The notes: a model not told the origin generated them from the letters alone. Counted from the first letter of the stretch, positions 49,873-60,115 are shown. The stretch: DNA of 64,000 nucleotides from an uncultured Sphingomonadaceae bacterium (GCA_947497455.1 CANMGU010000002.1:1086506-1150505); one strand, 5' to 3'. Translations and numbers: made by a program.

Positions 49873-52209
49873 ATGTCTGATCCCAAATCCGAATCCCCGA
49901 CCGACTCTGAATCCGATTCTCAAATGATCAAGCTGCAAGTTGCCAATGCGCGGCCAGAAGATAGCGGTCGCGGGCTTGCGCGCCTGTCGCGCGATAATTT
50001 GGGCAAACTGGGTTTGATGGAGGGCGATGTTGTCGAGATATGCGGCAAGCAGGCAACGCCCGCTCGAGCAGTTCTGCCCTATCCGGAGGATGAAGGGCTA
50101 GATTTTGTCCGCCTTGATGGATTGCAACGCGCCAACGCTGGCGTAGGTTCCGGTGATTTTGTCGAAATTCGCAAGGTAGAGTCCAAGGCGGCCAAGAAAG
50201 TTATCTTTGCACCAGCGCAGAAAGATCTGCGCCTGCATGGTAGCGGCGCTGGCCTGAAACGCAGCTTCATGGGTAGGCCTCTAAATGCGGGCGATTTTGT
50301 CGCGACTCATGGCCAGCAGCAAGTCGATCGCAGCGACATGCCGCCGCAACTGCAGCAGATGCTGGCTGCACCGGCATTTTCACTCACCCAGATCCGACTG
50401 ATGGTCGTTGCGACCGTGCCCAAGGGCTTTGTCCATATTGATGAAAATACCGAAGTCGAACTGCGCCCGGAATATGAAGAATCGACGGAACATCGCCGCG
50501 CCGATGTCACCTATGATGATATTGGCGGATTGCATGAAACTATTGATCAACTGCGTGAAATGGTCGAGCTGCCGCTGCGTTATCCGCAACTGTTCACCCG
50601 TCTTGGCGTTGATCCCCCACGCGGGGTGCTGCTCCACGGTCCTCCGGGTACGGGCAAGACCCGCCTGGCACGTGCCGTGGCCAATGAAAGCGATGCGGAA
50701 TTTTTCCTGATCAACGGCCCAGAAATCATGGGATCCGCCTATGGCGAATCCGAGAAAAAACTCCGTGAAGTCTTTGAAGCGGCCACCAAGGCGGCACCAT
50801 CAATCCTGTTCATTGATGAGATTGACTCCATCGCGCCCAAGCGCGGCGAAGTGCAGGGTGAGACCGAAAAGCGTCTTGTCGCTCAGTTGCTGACATTGAT
50901 GGACGGTCTCGAATCGCGCCTCAATCTGGTGGTGATCGCGGCGACCAATCGTCCCGAGGCCATTGATGAGGCGCTGCGCCGACCGGGTCGATTTGATCGC
51001 GAGATCATCGTTGGTGTTCCTGATTTGCGCGGCCGCAAAGAAATATTGGGAATCCACACTCGCGGTATGCCTTTGGAATCATTGGTAGATCTCCAGGAAC
51101 TGGCGCGCACAACATATGGATTTGTCGGCGCCGATCTTGCAGCTTTAACGCGTGAGGCCGCGATCGAGGCGGTTCGGCGAATCATGCCGAAACTCGATCT
51201 GGAATCCGAAACCGTACCGCCGGAAGTTCTGGAGGAATTGGTGGTGCGCCGCGATGATTTTGTCGAGGCTCTGAAACGCGTACAGCCTTCTGCCATGCGT
51301 GAGGTGATGGTGCAGGCACCGGACGTGCGCTGGGAAGATATTGGCGGTCTGGATGACGCGCAGATGCGGTTGAAGGAAGGCATTGAATTGCCGATGAAGA
51401 ACCCGGAGGCTTTCGCCAAATTGGGTATTCGGCCGGCCAAGGGATTTTTGCTTTACGGGCCACCTGGAACGGGCAAGACACTGCTCGCCAAGGCTGTAGC
51501 GCGGGAAGCGGAAGCCAATTTCATTGCAACCAAATCCAGTGATCTGCTTTCCAAATGGTATGGCGAAAGTGAGCAGCAGATTGCGCGCCTCTTTGCCCGG
51601 GCGCGGCAAGTCGCGCCGACCGTCTTGTTTATTGACGAGATTGACAGTCTGGTCCCGGCGCGTGGTCGCGGGATCGGCGAGCCGCAAGTGACGGAACGCG
51701 TGGTCAACACGATATTGGCCGAGATGGACGGGCTGGAGGAAATGCAGTCGGTTATTCTGATCGGCGCAACGAACCGCCCCGGTCTGGTCGATCCGGCGCT
51801 GTTGCGGCCCGGCCGATTTGATGAGCTGGTCTATGTCCCGGTACCCGAAAAAGAGGGCCGTCGCCGGATCCTTGCCATCCACACCGCGAAGATGCCAATC
51901 GACAAGGATGTCGATCTTGATGATATTGCACGGCGGGCAGAACGGTACTCGGGTGCCGATCTGGAAGATCTGGTACGCCGGGCAGGGCTCTATGCATTGC
52001 GCGAACATGGCGGTCTGGTCGAGAAGGTCTCGATGAAGCATTTTGAGCGCGCGCTGAAAGACAGTCGGGCCTCGGTGACCCCAGAGATGGAGGAAGAATA
52101 TTCCAAAATGGAAGCGCAACTGAAGCAGAATGCGATGCGCGCCGAACCCATTGGTTTCGTTGCCCCCGGCATGTTAACGCCGGTCAATGACAGCAAGCAC
52201 GAGTTCTAA
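49873..52209 (+). CDS. CDC48/VCP-like double-AAA ATPase
   Basis: About 778 residues. An N-terminal double-psi-barrel substrate domain (about 20-200: LQVANARPEDSGRGLARLSRDNLGKLGLMEGDVVEI) is followed by AAA D1 (GPPGTGKTRLARAVANE, then FIDEIDSIAPKR) and AAA D2 (GPPGTGKTLLAKAVARE, FIDEIDSLVPARGRG, then ATNRPGLVDPALLRPGRFD). Both arginine fingers and Walker B Glu residues are present. This is the archaeal VAT/eukaryotic p97 layout, which unfolds proteins for degradation; it is found in a minority of bacteria. ATG 49873 follows AGGAG; the frame to 49792 crosses the terminator-to-gene gap and is rejected. No proteasome gene is nearby. Confidence 0.93.
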   Translation: MSDPKSESPTDSESDSQMIKLQVANARPEDSGRGLARLSRDNLGKLGLMEGDVVEICGKQATPARAVLPYPEDEGLDFVRLDGLQRANAGVGSGDFVEIRKVESKAAKKVIFAPAQKDLRLHGSGAGLKRSFMGRPLNAGDFVATHGQQQVDRSDMPPQLQQMLAAPAFSLTQIRLMVVATVPKGFVHIDENTEVELRPEYEESTEHRRADVTYDDIGGLHETIDQLREMVELPLRYPQLFTRLGVDPPRGVLLHGPPGTGKTRLARAVANESDAEFFLINGPEIMGSAYGESEKKLREVFEAATKAAPSILFIDEIDSIAPKRGEVQGETEKRLVAQLLTLMDGLESRLNLVVIAATNRPEAIDEALRRPGRFDREIIVGVPDLRGRKEILGIHTRGMPLESLVDLQELARTTYGFVGADLAALTREAAIEAVRRIMPKLDLESETVPPEVLEELVVRRDDFVEALKRVQPSAMREVMVQAPDVRWEDIGGLDDAQMRLKEGIELPMKNPEAFAKLGIRPAKGFLLYGPPGTGKTLLAKAVAREAEANFIATKSSDLLSKWYGESEQQIARLFARARQVAPTVLFIDEIDSLVPARGRGIGEPQVTERVVNTILAEMDGLEEMQSVILIGATNRPGLVDPALLRPGRFDELVYVPVPEKEGRRRILAIHTAKMPIDKDVDLDDIARRAERYSGADLEDLVRRAGLYALREHGGLVEKVSMKHFERALKDSRASVTPEMEEEYSKMEAQLKQNAMRAEPIGFVAPGMLTPVNDSKHEF

Positions 52210-52222
52210 GGTTGCAGGTGGC

Positions 52223-53581
52223 CTATTGGTTCAGGCTGGTGATCTCATCCAGCTTGAGCGTTTTGAGACCCCAGCCGAAGATGAACAGGCACATGGTCAC
52301 AGCTATCCAGAACGGCAAGGCGCTGACATAGGTATAAAGCAACACACCCAGTGCCGGTGAGGCGATGAAGGCCATGCCGTTCACAGATGCAACAATGCCT
52401 GCGACTCCATTTTGTTCGGATCGGTCAACGGCTAGCGATGCGCCGGCGGTGAAGCCAGGGCGGAAAAGGCCAAAGCCGAGCGAACTGACTGCAAATCCGA
52501 TAATGATGCCGTAAAGATCGCCTGATACGCCGATGATCAGACAGCCGACTGCTGCCAGCAACATGCCCCACAATACCGAGGATCGGGGGCCCATCTGTAA
52601 CAGCGGGATCAGTCCCCATTGCGCCAATAAGGTTGCTGCCGCGCCGGACATCAGCACGATACCTGTCATTTCAATCGCGGTTGTAGGATCGTCTCTGAGA
52701 CCGAGCCGATCGAGGACCAGAAAGCCGATGACACCCAGGATGATGGCGTGGGCATTGCCACCCATTATGCCGGTGATCAGCCACGGTTTGATGCGCTGGT
52801 CACCCCAGCGCAATCGTGGCGGCAAGCTGTCCGGAGCTGGCGCGTCCGTTGGCTGGTCGTCATGGCCGTCATCTTTCAGACTGCCGGAAGATGGCGCGGC
52901 ACTATAGGGTTCCGAGGTCACCACACCGCGCGCTTCAAAGCCGGGATCATCGTTGGGCAGCTTGAGAGCCAGCGCAATCATCACCAATATTCCGATGAAC
53001 GCAAAGGCGAACATCGGGCTTGATAAGCCCAAGACTGGAAGGATCAGTAAAGGTGCGATGGCGGGACCAACAATCGTGCCAAGACCAAAGGATGAAGAAA
53101 TCAGCGACAGCGCTTTCGTGCGATCTGCGCGTGGGGTGCGCGCTGCGACATAGGCCTGAACCGCAGGTGGAGCCGCGGATCCTAAACCGCCATAGAGGCT
53201 ACGGAATATCGCGAATAATATGAAGGTCCACAGCGCGCTATACCATCCCAGCAAGCCCAGGAAGAGGGCCAGGCCGGCCAAGGCCATTGATGCGGTAAAG
53301 CCAATCATGCCCAATCGCATCAGCGCCTTGCGACCGCGATGATCGGAGAGGCGGGCCCATTTGGGCGCGGTATAGACCCATAGCAGGGCAGACCAGCTAA
53401 ACGCAGCACTGACCCAGAAATCAGGAATTTCCAATTGTGTTCCGATGGTCGGCAATATCGATTGCATCGCCGTGTTGCCTGAAGCCGTGACAAGCATCAC
53501 CGCAAACAGTACCGTCATGCGGGTGCTGTCTATCTGTTTGTGCTTTTTCGTAGCAAGGGGCGGAACGGAAGAATCAGCCAT
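52223..53581 (-). CDS. MFS transporter
   Basis: 452 residues with about 12 membrane helices. The A-motif-like loop between helices 2 and 3 is ARLSDHRGRKALMRLG. A long hydrophilic central loop (about 225-260: DDPGFEARGVV... PTDAPAPDSLPPRLRWGDQ) separates two six-helix halves. It resembles the TetA/DHA1 drug-exporter branch; the substrate is unknown. It ends 13 bases from the convergent CDC48-like gene and lies six bases after an ABM-domain gene, with which it probably shares an operon. Confidence 0.9.
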   Translation of the reverse strand: MADSSVPPLATKKHKQIDSTRMTVLFAVMLVTASGNTAMQSILPTIGTQLEIPDFWVSAAFSWSALLWVYTAPKWARLSDHRGRKALMRLGMIGFTASMALAGLALFLGLLGWYSALWTFILFAIFRSLYGGLGSAAPPAVQAYVAARTPRADRTKALSLISSSFGLGTIVGPAIAPLLILPVLGLSSPMFAFAFIGILVMIALALKLPNDDPGFEARGVVTSEPYSAAPSSGSLKDDGHDDQPTDAPAPDSLPPRLRWGDQRIKPWLITGIMGGNAHAIILGVIGFLVLDRLGLRDDPTTAIEMTGIVLMSGAAATLLAQWGLIPLLQMGPRSSVLWGMLLAAVGCLIIGVSGDLYGIIIGFAVSSLGFGLFRPGFTAGASLAVDRSEQNGVAGIVASVNGMAFIASPALGVLLYTYVSALPFWIAVTMCLFIFGWGLKTLKLDEITSLNQ

Positions 53582-53587
53582 AGGCTC

Positions 53588-53953
53588 CTATGGCATGCTC
53601 TTTTTGCGGTTCCCAGATTTTTTCCTGTCAGCAGGTTTGTCCCAGTCATAGCTGCGCTCAACCTCCGCGACGTGGAGCGTGTAACTCTCATACCATTTGC
53701 CGCGACCCTGTTCGCGAATGGCAGTGTGCACCGGGTGATCGCGCCATGCCTTGGCGGCGGCGTCATCTTTCCAGTAGCTCACGGTAATGCCCAGTCCATT
53801 TTCTGATCGCACGCTATCTTGCCCGAGATAGCCAGATTGCTGCGCGGCGAGATCGCTCATGATGTTTGCCGCGGCGGTATAGGCCTCTTCATCTTGCGCG
53901 GTGCGTTGGGCGCAAAAGATTACGGCGATACTTCCAGGTGGATGCAAAATCAT
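53588..53953 (-). CDS. Antibiotic biosynthesis monooxygenase (ABM) domain protein
   Basis: 121 residues. Small ferredoxin-like ABM fold: IAVIFCAQRTAQDEEAYTAAANIMSDLAAQQSGYLGQDSVRSENGLGITVSYWKDDAAAKAWRDHPVH, then KWYESYTLHVAEVERSY. The ending is basic (KKSGNRKKS). Family members oxidise aromatic substrates or bind haem; the substrate is not known. The MFS gene follows after six bases. Confidence 0.9.
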   Translation of the reverse strand: MILHPPGSIAVIFCAQRTAQDEEAYTAAANIMSDLAAQQSGYLGQDSVRSENGLGITVSYWKDDAAAKAWRDHPVHTAIREQGRGKWYESYTLHVAEVERSYDWDKPADRKKSGNRKKSMP

Positions 53954-54057
53954 TTTGCTCTTTTAGTCCTCTCTTCGCCTCGGACAAGCGCGAAGATGTT
54001 TGTATGTGTCACTGTTATGGCTTAATAAGACAGCGGGATGATAGTAGGAGAGCCTGA

Positions 54058-54684
54058 TTGACCAACAGCGTTGCAAAAGCGCCATTATGGGGCCGAATCA
54101 AGTTACGCGCTGCGCGTATATTTGGCGCATGGGGCGTGTTCTTCAAAGGCTTTTTGAAACATCCGGTGATGGTCGGTTCGATCATTCCTTCCTCGGCCGT
54201 AACTGTCAAAAAGATGCTTGAGCCCGTCAACTGGAATGAATGCGAAGTGTTCGTTGAATATGGCCCCGGTATCGGAACGTTTTGTCGGCCGGTGCTGGAG
54301 CGCATGAAGCCTGACGCAACTTTGATCGTCATTGATCTCAATCCCGACTTTATCGATTATCTCAGCAAGACCATTCGTGACAGCCGCTTCTATCCCATTC
54401 ATGGATCAGCAGCCGATGTGCAGCAGATTATCCGGACCCTGGGGCACGAAAAAGCCGACTATATCCTGTCTGGCCTGCCTTTTTCCACATTGCCCAATCA
54501 GCTGGGTCCGAAAATCGCAAAGGAAACATATGACGCTCTGCGTCCGGGCGGTGCTTTTCTGGTCTATCAGTTCGTGAAACGTGCGCGCGATTTCATGGCG
54601 CCACATTTTGACCGGATCGACAATGGCTATTCCATCTGGAACATATTGCCGTGCCATTTGTTCTGGGGCTGGAAAAAGAAATAG
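54058..54684 (+). CDS. SAM-dependent methyltransferase (phospholipid N-methyltransferase-like)
   Basis: 208 residues with a TTG start behind AGGAG (no ATG fits). The SAM-binding motif I is VEYGPGIGTF, with IDLNPDFIDYL as the acidic loop and DYILSGLPFSTLP as motif IV. The N-terminus FFKGFLKHPVMVGSIIPSS is typical of PmtA/rRNA-adenine-methylase-like enzymes that methylate phosphatidylethanolamine or are annotated as such. Specificity is not proven. A 143-base gap separates it from the M16 gene. Confidence 0.85.
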   Translation: MTNSVAKAPLWGRIKLRAARIFGAWGVFFKGFLKHPVMVGSIIPSSAVTVKKMLEPVNWNECEVFVEYGPGIGTFCRPVLERMKPDATLIVIDLNPDFIDYLSKTIRDSRFYPIHGSAADVQQIIRTLGHEKADYILSGLPFSTLPNQLGPKIAKETYDALRPGGAFLVYQFVKRARDFMAPHFDRIDNGYSIWNILPCHLFWGWKKK

Positions 54685-54827
54685 ATTCTTTTGGTAGTAT
54701 CGTTTGTGCGTATTGACGTTGGTCGATGCTGATCGACCGTTCATCGAAGACCAAACAGGACTTGCACGACAAGTCCGCATGCTCATAGTAGTTTCCAGAT
54801 ATACAATATATTGAAGAGGATTTCCGG

Positions 54828-57743
54828 ATGTCACGCTTCTCCCGTACTATTGCGCTTGCGCTTACCTCAACTGCTTTAGCTTTTGCCTCACCTGTTCTGG
54901 CCGATGATCACAAATCCGCCAAGGCTGCACCAGTCAGTGAACTGGTTGATGCCGTTAACATTCCTTACGAGCGATTTACCCTCGACAATGGATTGAAGGT
55001 GCTGGTTCACACTGACCGCAAGGCGCCGATTGTGGCGGTTTCGATTTGGTACGGGGTTGGCTCAGCGCATGAGCCGAAAGGCAAGACAGGCTATGCCCAC
55101 CTGTTTGAACATATCATGTTCAATGGCTCGGAAAATGCGCCAGGTGATTATTTTGAGCCACTGCGGCAAATTGGTGCGACGGACCTGAACGGAACAACCT
55201 GGCTGGACCGCACCAATTATTTCCAGACAGTACCAAAATCTGCTCTCGACGTGGCGTTATTTCTCGAAAGCGACCGGATGGGTCATCTGCTTGACGCTGT
55301 AACCCAGGAAAAGCTCGACAATCAGATCGGTGTTGTTTCCAACGAAAAACGGCAAGGGGATAACCGGCCTTATGGACTGGTCAGCTATCGCCAGACAGAA
55401 TTGCTTTTCCCAGACGTGCATCCTTATGGTCACAGCACTATCGGGTCGCTGGAAGATCTTGAGGCTGCTTCGCTGGATGACATGAAGCAATGGTTTGTTG
55501 ACCATTACGGACCAAATAACGCAATTTTGGTGCTCGCCGGCGATATTGATGCCGCGGCTGCCAAGCCGCTGGTGGAAAAATGGTTTGGTGCCATTCCAAA
55601 GGGCAAGGCAATTCCGGTGCTAGACCCGAAACTACCGACTCTGGACGCGCCGGTTTATGATGTGATGAAAGACAAAGTTGCAACCACGCGGATTTATCGC
55701 AACTGGGTGGTGCCTGGTCTGAATGATCCCGATTACACACCATTGGATGTCGGTATGACCGTTTTGGGCGGGCTGGCCAGCTCGCGGCTCGATAATATCA
55801 TGGTTCGCGAAGAGAAAAACGCGGTCGCTGTCTCGGCCTTTGTGCTGCCCTTCGTTCATGGCAGTGTGGTGCAGATTCAGGCGGACGTGAAGCCTGGCGA
55901 AGATGCCGATATGGTTGCCAAACGACTAGATGAAATTATCGCCGATTTCATCGCAAACGGTCCTACTGAGGATGAAGTGCAACGGGTCGCGACCCGGGAT
56001 GCGGCTGCACGCATTGCAGGACTTGAGCAAGTTGGCGGATTTAGCGGCAAAGCTACTGCACTGGCGCAGGGCGAGCTTTATTCCGATGATCCCAAATATT
56101 ACAAGAAAGAACTCGAACGACTGGCTTCTGCTACTCCAGCGTCGGTAACCGCAGCAATGAAGAAATGGCTGACACGACCGGTTGTCGGTATCCGTGTGGT
56201 TCCGGGTGAGCGCGAAGCGTATGAGGAAGTGGAATCCGGCAAAGGCGCGCGCACCGGATCGCTGACCAGCCCGGCTTTCTATATGCAGGGCGACGACGAT
56301 GATGTTCGAACGGTTACCGTTGACCGATCATCTCTTCCGCCTGTGGGAGAGATACCCAATGTTGATTTTCCGGATGTGGAAACTGCAACATTGTCCAACG
56401 GCATCAAAGTTTATTTTGCGCAACGTGATGCGGTTCCGATGACTCGTGTCACCCTTTCATTCGATGCCGGGGCTGCCGCCGATCCGGCAGACAAGATTGG
56501 CCTGCAGAATTTTACCACGGCAGTGATGGGGGAAGGCACGACCAGCCTGACCTCCGTCCAGATTGCCGAGCAGCAGGAGCGTTTGGGCGCTAATGTGAGC
56601 GTCGGCGGCGGACGCGACCGGACCGATGTCAATCTTAGCGCGGTTAATCCTAATCTTGATGCATCGCTCGACCTGATGGCGGATATTGTTAAAAATCCTG
56701 CGTTCAAGACGGATGATATTGAGCGTATGCGGGTCCAGCAGCTAACCGCTATTGACCGCGAAGAGAGCAATCCGCGCAGCATTGCAACCAACGCCTTACC
56801 ACCACTGATATTCGGTGATGCTCATCCCTATGGGCGCGGTTTGTCTGGCAATGGCACAAAAGAGTCGGTGGCAGCGATCACGCGTAATGATCTTGCGAAT
56901 TTTCATCAAAGCTGGATGCGTCCTGAAAATGCGACCATTTTTGCGGTAGGTCAGATTGATCAGCAAGCCTTGCTCGAAAAGCTTGAAATGCGCTTTGGCC
57001 GTTGGAAGCCTGATGGCCAACCGGCAGCCAGCAAAAATTTCGATGCGGCGATTCCGCAGGCTGAAGGCAAGATTATAGTGATCCATCGTGCCAATAGCCC
57101 GCAATCTTTGATCCTGGCGGGACAGGTTCTTCCGTTCAAGGGCACAGATGATTTGTTGACGCTCAATGCCGCTAATGAAGTTCTCGGCGGCAATTTCCTC
57201 TCGCGGATCAACATGGATCTGCGTGAGACCAAAGGCTGGAGCTATGGAACGCGCAACTCCATATTGCGCGGGGAACATGAAGTTCCCTACATCATGCGGG
57301 CACCGGTTCAGACCAATCAGACCGGTCCGGCTGTGGCTGCAATCATGAGTCAGGTGAAGGATTTTCTCGGCGATAATGGCGTTACTCAAGCCGAGCTGGA
57401 GCGGACCGTGAACGGCAATGTCCGTCAGCTGCCTGGTCAGTTCGAGCAGTCCCGCCGGGTGTTGGGACAGATGCAAGGTGATGTTATGTTCAAACGGCCG
57501 TCAAACTATGCGGAAACCGTTGCCGATCGCTATAAAGCGTTGTCCGCTGATGATCTCAACAAGGCGATGGCTGGCGCGATTGATCCCGACAAGTTTACCT
57601 GGGTGATTGTTGGTGACGCGGACAAGATCAAGACGCAGTTGGAAGCGCTTGATATGCCAATCGAATATCGCGGCTATGAAGCTGGTAACACCGATGTTAG
57701 TAAGGCAGGCAGTTCCAATGATTCGGGTGTCGGCCAAGACTGA
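54828..57743 (+). CDS. M16 family metallopeptidase, two-domain
   Basis: 971 residues. A signal peptide (MSRFSRTIALALTSTALAFASPVLA) precedes two M16 units. The first has the inverted zinc motif HLFEH (in YAHLFEHIMFNGSENAPGDYF) and the distal Glu in VVSNEKRQGDNRPYG. The second (from about residue 515) lacks HxxEH and should be the inactive, substrate-clamping half. It is periplasmic or outer-membrane associated and degrades peptides. A small protein gene follows 38 bases later with its own AAGGAG. Confidence 0.93.
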   Translation: MSRFSRTIALALTSTALAFASPVLADDHKSAKAAPVSELVDAVNIPYERFTLDNGLKVLVHTDRKAPIVAVSIWYGVGSAHEPKGKTGYAHLFEHIMFNGSENAPGDYFEPLRQIGATDLNGTTWLDRTNYFQTVPKSALDVALFLESDRMGHLLDAVTQEKLDNQIGVVSNEKRQGDNRPYGLVSYRQTELLFPDVHPYGHSTIGSLEDLEAASLDDMKQWFVDHYGPNNAILVLAGDIDAAAAKPLVEKWFGAIPKGKAIPVLDPKLPTLDAPVYDVMKDKVATTRIYRNWVVPGLNDPDYTPLDVGMTVLGGLASSRLDNIMVREEKNAVAVSAFVLPFVHGSVVQIQADVKPGEDADMVAKRLDEIIADFIANGPTEDEVQRVATRDAAARIAGLEQVGGFSGKATALAQGELYSDDPKYYKKELERLASATPASVTAAMKKWLTRPVVGIRVVPGEREAYEEVESGKGARTGSLTSPAFYMQGDDDDVRTVTVDRSSLPPVGEIPNVDFPDVETATLSNGIKVYFAQRDAVPMTRVTLSFDAGAAADPADKIGLQNFTTAVMGEGTTSLTSVQIAEQQERLGANVSVGGGRDRTDVNLSAVNPNLDASLDLMADIVKNPAFKTDDIERMRVQQLTAIDREESNPRSIATNALPPLIFGDAHPYGRGLSGNGTKESVAAITRNDLANFHQSWMRPENATIFAVGQIDQQALLEKLEMRFGRWKPDGQPAASKNFDAAIPQAEGKIIVIHRANSPQSLILAGQVLPFKGTDDLLTLNAANEVLGGNFLSRINMDLRETKGWSYGTRNSILRGEHEVPYIMRAPVQTNQTGPAVAAIMSQVKDFLGDNGVTQAELERTVNGNVRQLPGQFEQSRRVLGQMQGDVMFKRPSNYAETVADRYKALSADDLNKAMAGAIDPDKFTWVIVGDADKIKTQLEALDMPIEYRGYEAGNTDVSKAGSSNDSGVGQD

Positions 57744-57781
57744 CCTCCGGCTCAGAGCTTAGATTTAAAAAGGAGAATAAC

Positions 57782-58078
57782 ATGTCAATTGATGGTTCAT
57801 ATGATTGCGTAACCAAATCCCCGATGGGTGACCAAGCCTCTGTCGTGACGATTGTCACAAATGGCGATACGTTCACCGGCACCAACGAAGGTGCAATGGG
57901 GTCCATGGAACTGGAAGACGGCAAGGTAGACGGCAATACCCTGACATGGGTCATGAACATGACCGTACCAATGCCCATGAAATTGGAAGGCACGGCGACT
58001 ATCGATGGCGATACATTGACCGGTTCTGTCAATGCAGGTGCTTTTGGTGAAATGGCGATGACCGGCACTCGGAAATAA
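57782..58078 (+). CDS. Small beta-repeat protein
   Basis: 98 residues, no signal peptide. It consists of short alternating strands with Gly/Thr turns (DGSYDCVTKSPMG, VVTIVTNGDTFTGTNEG, MELEDGKVDGNTLTW, KLEGTATIDGDTLTGSVNAG), which suggests a small beta-barrel or lipocalin-like sheet. I recall similar proteins encoded near hydratases and peptidases in sphingomonads, but no name. A strong AAGGAG ribosome-binding site and a downstream terminator make it a well-defined gene, probably co-transcribed with the M16 peptidase. Confidence 0.8.
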   Translation: MSIDGSYDCVTKSPMGDQASVVTIVTNGDTFTGTNEGAMGSMELEDGKVDGNTLTWVMNMTVPMPMKLEGTATIDGDTLTGSVNAGAFGEMAMTGTRK

Positions 58079-58094
58079 GCCATTGTCCAAGACA

Positions 58095-58134
58095 TGAAAA
58101 AGGCCGCTGCCCAGTCGGGTTAGCGGCCTTTTCT
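58095..58134. terminator. Bidirectional terminator between small protein and pal
   Basis: AAAAAGGCCGCT (58097-58108) and AGCGGCCTTTTCT (58122-58134) form a stem flanked by A and T tracts, working in both directions for the convergent genes. Confidence 0.9.
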
Positions 58135-58151
58135 ATGTCTGTTTTCAGCGA

Positions 58152-58661
58152 TTACTGAACAACAACGCTTACGGCACGGCGGTTTTGTGCCCATGCGGCT
58201 TCATTGGAACCCAACGCCTCTGGACGTTCTTTACCATAGCTGACCGTGGTCATCCGGGTCGGGCTGACCCCAAGGGATGCGAGATAGTTCTTCGCGGCAT
58301 TGGCGCGGCGTTCGCCCAGCGCAAGGTTGTAATCGCGAGTGCCTCGCTCATCGGCATGACCTTCAATGGTGATCCGCGCATTGGGATGCTGGGCCAGCCA
58401 TTGGGCCTGACTCTGCAGGACGACCTGATCCTGTGAATCGACATTATAGCGATCAGTATCAAACAAGATCCGATCCGACATTGTGTTAGCCAGGAAATCG
58501 CCCTGTGACCCCGGAGCATAGCCAGGACCAGCAGGCGGCGGCGGTGTCGTCGGCTCGCTTGTGCCAGCTGGTGCTGGTGGCAATTCTTCTGGTGCCTTTT
58601 TAGCGCAACCAGCCAGTATCAAGCTGGAGGTAATCAGGAGGGGGGTCGCATATTTTAACAT
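58152..58661 (-). CDS. pal: Peptidoglycan-associated lipoprotein Pal
   Basis: 169 residues. Lipobox SLILAGC, then a Pro-rich linker and the OmpA-like domain: [48 protein letters not shown] and [11 protein letters not shown]. It anchors the outer membrane to peptidoglycan and binds TolB. Last gene of the Tol-Pal operon. Confidence 0.97.
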   Translation of the reverse strand: MLKYATPLLITSSLILAGCAKKAPEELPPAPAGTSEPTTPPPPAGPGYAPGSQGDFLANTMSDRILFDTDRYNVDSQDQVVLQSQAQWLAQHPNARITIEGHADERGTRDYNLALGERRANAAKNYLASLGVSPTRMTTVSYGKERPEALGSNEAAWAQNRRAVSVVVQ

Positions 58662-58752
58662 ATTTCTGCTCCTAGTCTTATTTGCCCTTGGGGGTAGTTA
58701 TAACCGTTTTTCAGCTACTTGTCTCACTTTACTTGGAATTTTGTCGAACTTC

Positions 58753-60093
58753 TCAAGGTAGTAAAGGCCCCCATGCGGGATCTGAGCCGTCAACAGGGGT
58801 GGGCAATCGCCGTTCATTTCGGCCTGTCAGGTCAACCTGCCAAATGCCGGTTTTGCCGTTACCGCGAGAGGTTCTGAAAAACTGGATGATCCGGCCATTG
58901 GGCGCCCAGGTCGGGGCCTCGTCCTGCCAGCTATTGGTTAGCAAGCGTTGCCCGCCGCCACTGGGGGTCATGACACCAACCCGGAAATTGCCGGCAATTC
59001 TGGTGAACGCGATCAGGTCGCCGCGTGGACTCCACTCCGGCGTCGCAAAGCGTCCGCCGCCAAAGCTGATCCGCCGCTCATTGCCACCATTGGCACCCAT
59101 GACATAAAGTTGCTGGCTGCCCGAACGGTCGCTTTCAAATACGATCCGGCTTCCATCAGGCGAGAAGCTGCCGCCAATGTCGATGCCAGGTGAGAAGGTT
59201 AGACGCTTGGATTCACCACCCTGCGAGGATACCTTGTAGATATCGGTGTTGCCGGCAATGGCCATTGAATAGAGTATCCACTTGCCATCGGGCGACCAAC
59301 GGGGTGCAAAGGTGGGATTGGTGCTCTGGGTTATCAGTTTTTGGCGACCCGTTCCGATTTCATAGACGTAGATACGGGGATTGCCGTCAAGAAAGCTGAG
59401 ATAGACGATCCGCTTGTAATCCGGCGAGAAGCGCGGGGTGAGGGCGGTCGCCTGGCCATTGGTAATGAAACGGTGGTTGGCACCATCGCTGTCCATGATC
59501 GCCAGTCTTTTGCGGCGGTTATCCTTGGGGCCGGTTTCGGCAATATAGGCGATCCGGCTGTCGAAAAAGGGCGATTCACCGGTTAGACGCGAATAGATGC
59601 TATCGGCACATTTATGGGCTGCTCGTCGCCAGTCCCGCGGCGCCACAACAAAGCCTTGCCGGGTCAGCTCGGTTTGCAATGCCACGTCATAAAGATAGCA
59701 ACCGACAGTGAGTTTTCCATCGCCATTGGAGCGGACAAAGCCCTGGATCAGTGCGGAGGCATTGGTACCATTCCAGTAAGGGAATTGGGGTGATGTGACT
59801 TCGCTAAAGCTGATTCCGCGTACCTGATTGCGATCGAGTGGTTTGAACAGGCCACTGGAGCGCAGATTGCTGACAATGACGTCACTGATTTTATTGCCGA
59901 GTTCCGCCGTGGTTCCAGCCGCAGTTTCCTGACTTTGCGGTGTTGGCAGGCCGGGGACAGCGATGGTCAGTTCATCTGCAGCGGTGTTTTCGACATCAAC
60001 GGTCAGCTGGGCTTGTGCGGGCAGGGTCAGGCCAACCAGCACAGCGAGGGCGACAAGCCAAGATTCCAAACGCTTCGGGGCTATTATAGCCAT
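58753..60093 (-). CDS. tolB: Tol-Pal translocation protein TolB
   Basis: 446 residues. Signal peptide (LVALAVLVGLTLPAQAQ), TolB N-terminal domain (IAVPGLPTPQ... DVIVSNLRSSGLFKPLDRN) and a six-bladed propeller with WSPDGKWILYSM, SFSPDGSRIVFESDRSG and WSPRGDLIAFT repeats. It is the periplasmic coupler between TolA and Pal during division. The gap of 91 bases to pal shows no gene. Confidence 0.97.
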   Translation of the reverse strand: MAIIAPKRLESWLVALAVLVGLTLPAQAQLTVDVENTAADELTIAVPGLPTPQSQETAAGTTAELGNKISDVIVSNLRSSGLFKPLDRNQVRGISFSEVTSPQFPYWNGTNASALIQGFVRSNGDGKLTVGCYLYDVALQTELTRQGFVVAPRDWRRAAHKCADSIYSRLTGESPFFDSRIAYIAETGPKDNRRKRLAIMDSDGANHRFITNGQATALTPRFSPDYKRIVYLSFLDGNPRIYVYEIGTGRQKLITQSTNPTFAPRWSPDGKWILYSMAIAGNTDIYKVSSQGGESKRLTFSPGIDIGGSFSPDGSRIVFESDRSGSQQLYVMGANGGNERRISFGGGRFATPEWSPRGDLIAFTRIAGNFRVGVMTPSGGGQRLLTNSWQDEAPTWAPNGRIIQFFRTSRGNGKTGIWQVDLTGRNERRLPTPVDGSDPAWGPLLP

Positions 60094-60115
60094 GATATTC
60101 TCCTATACACCGAGC

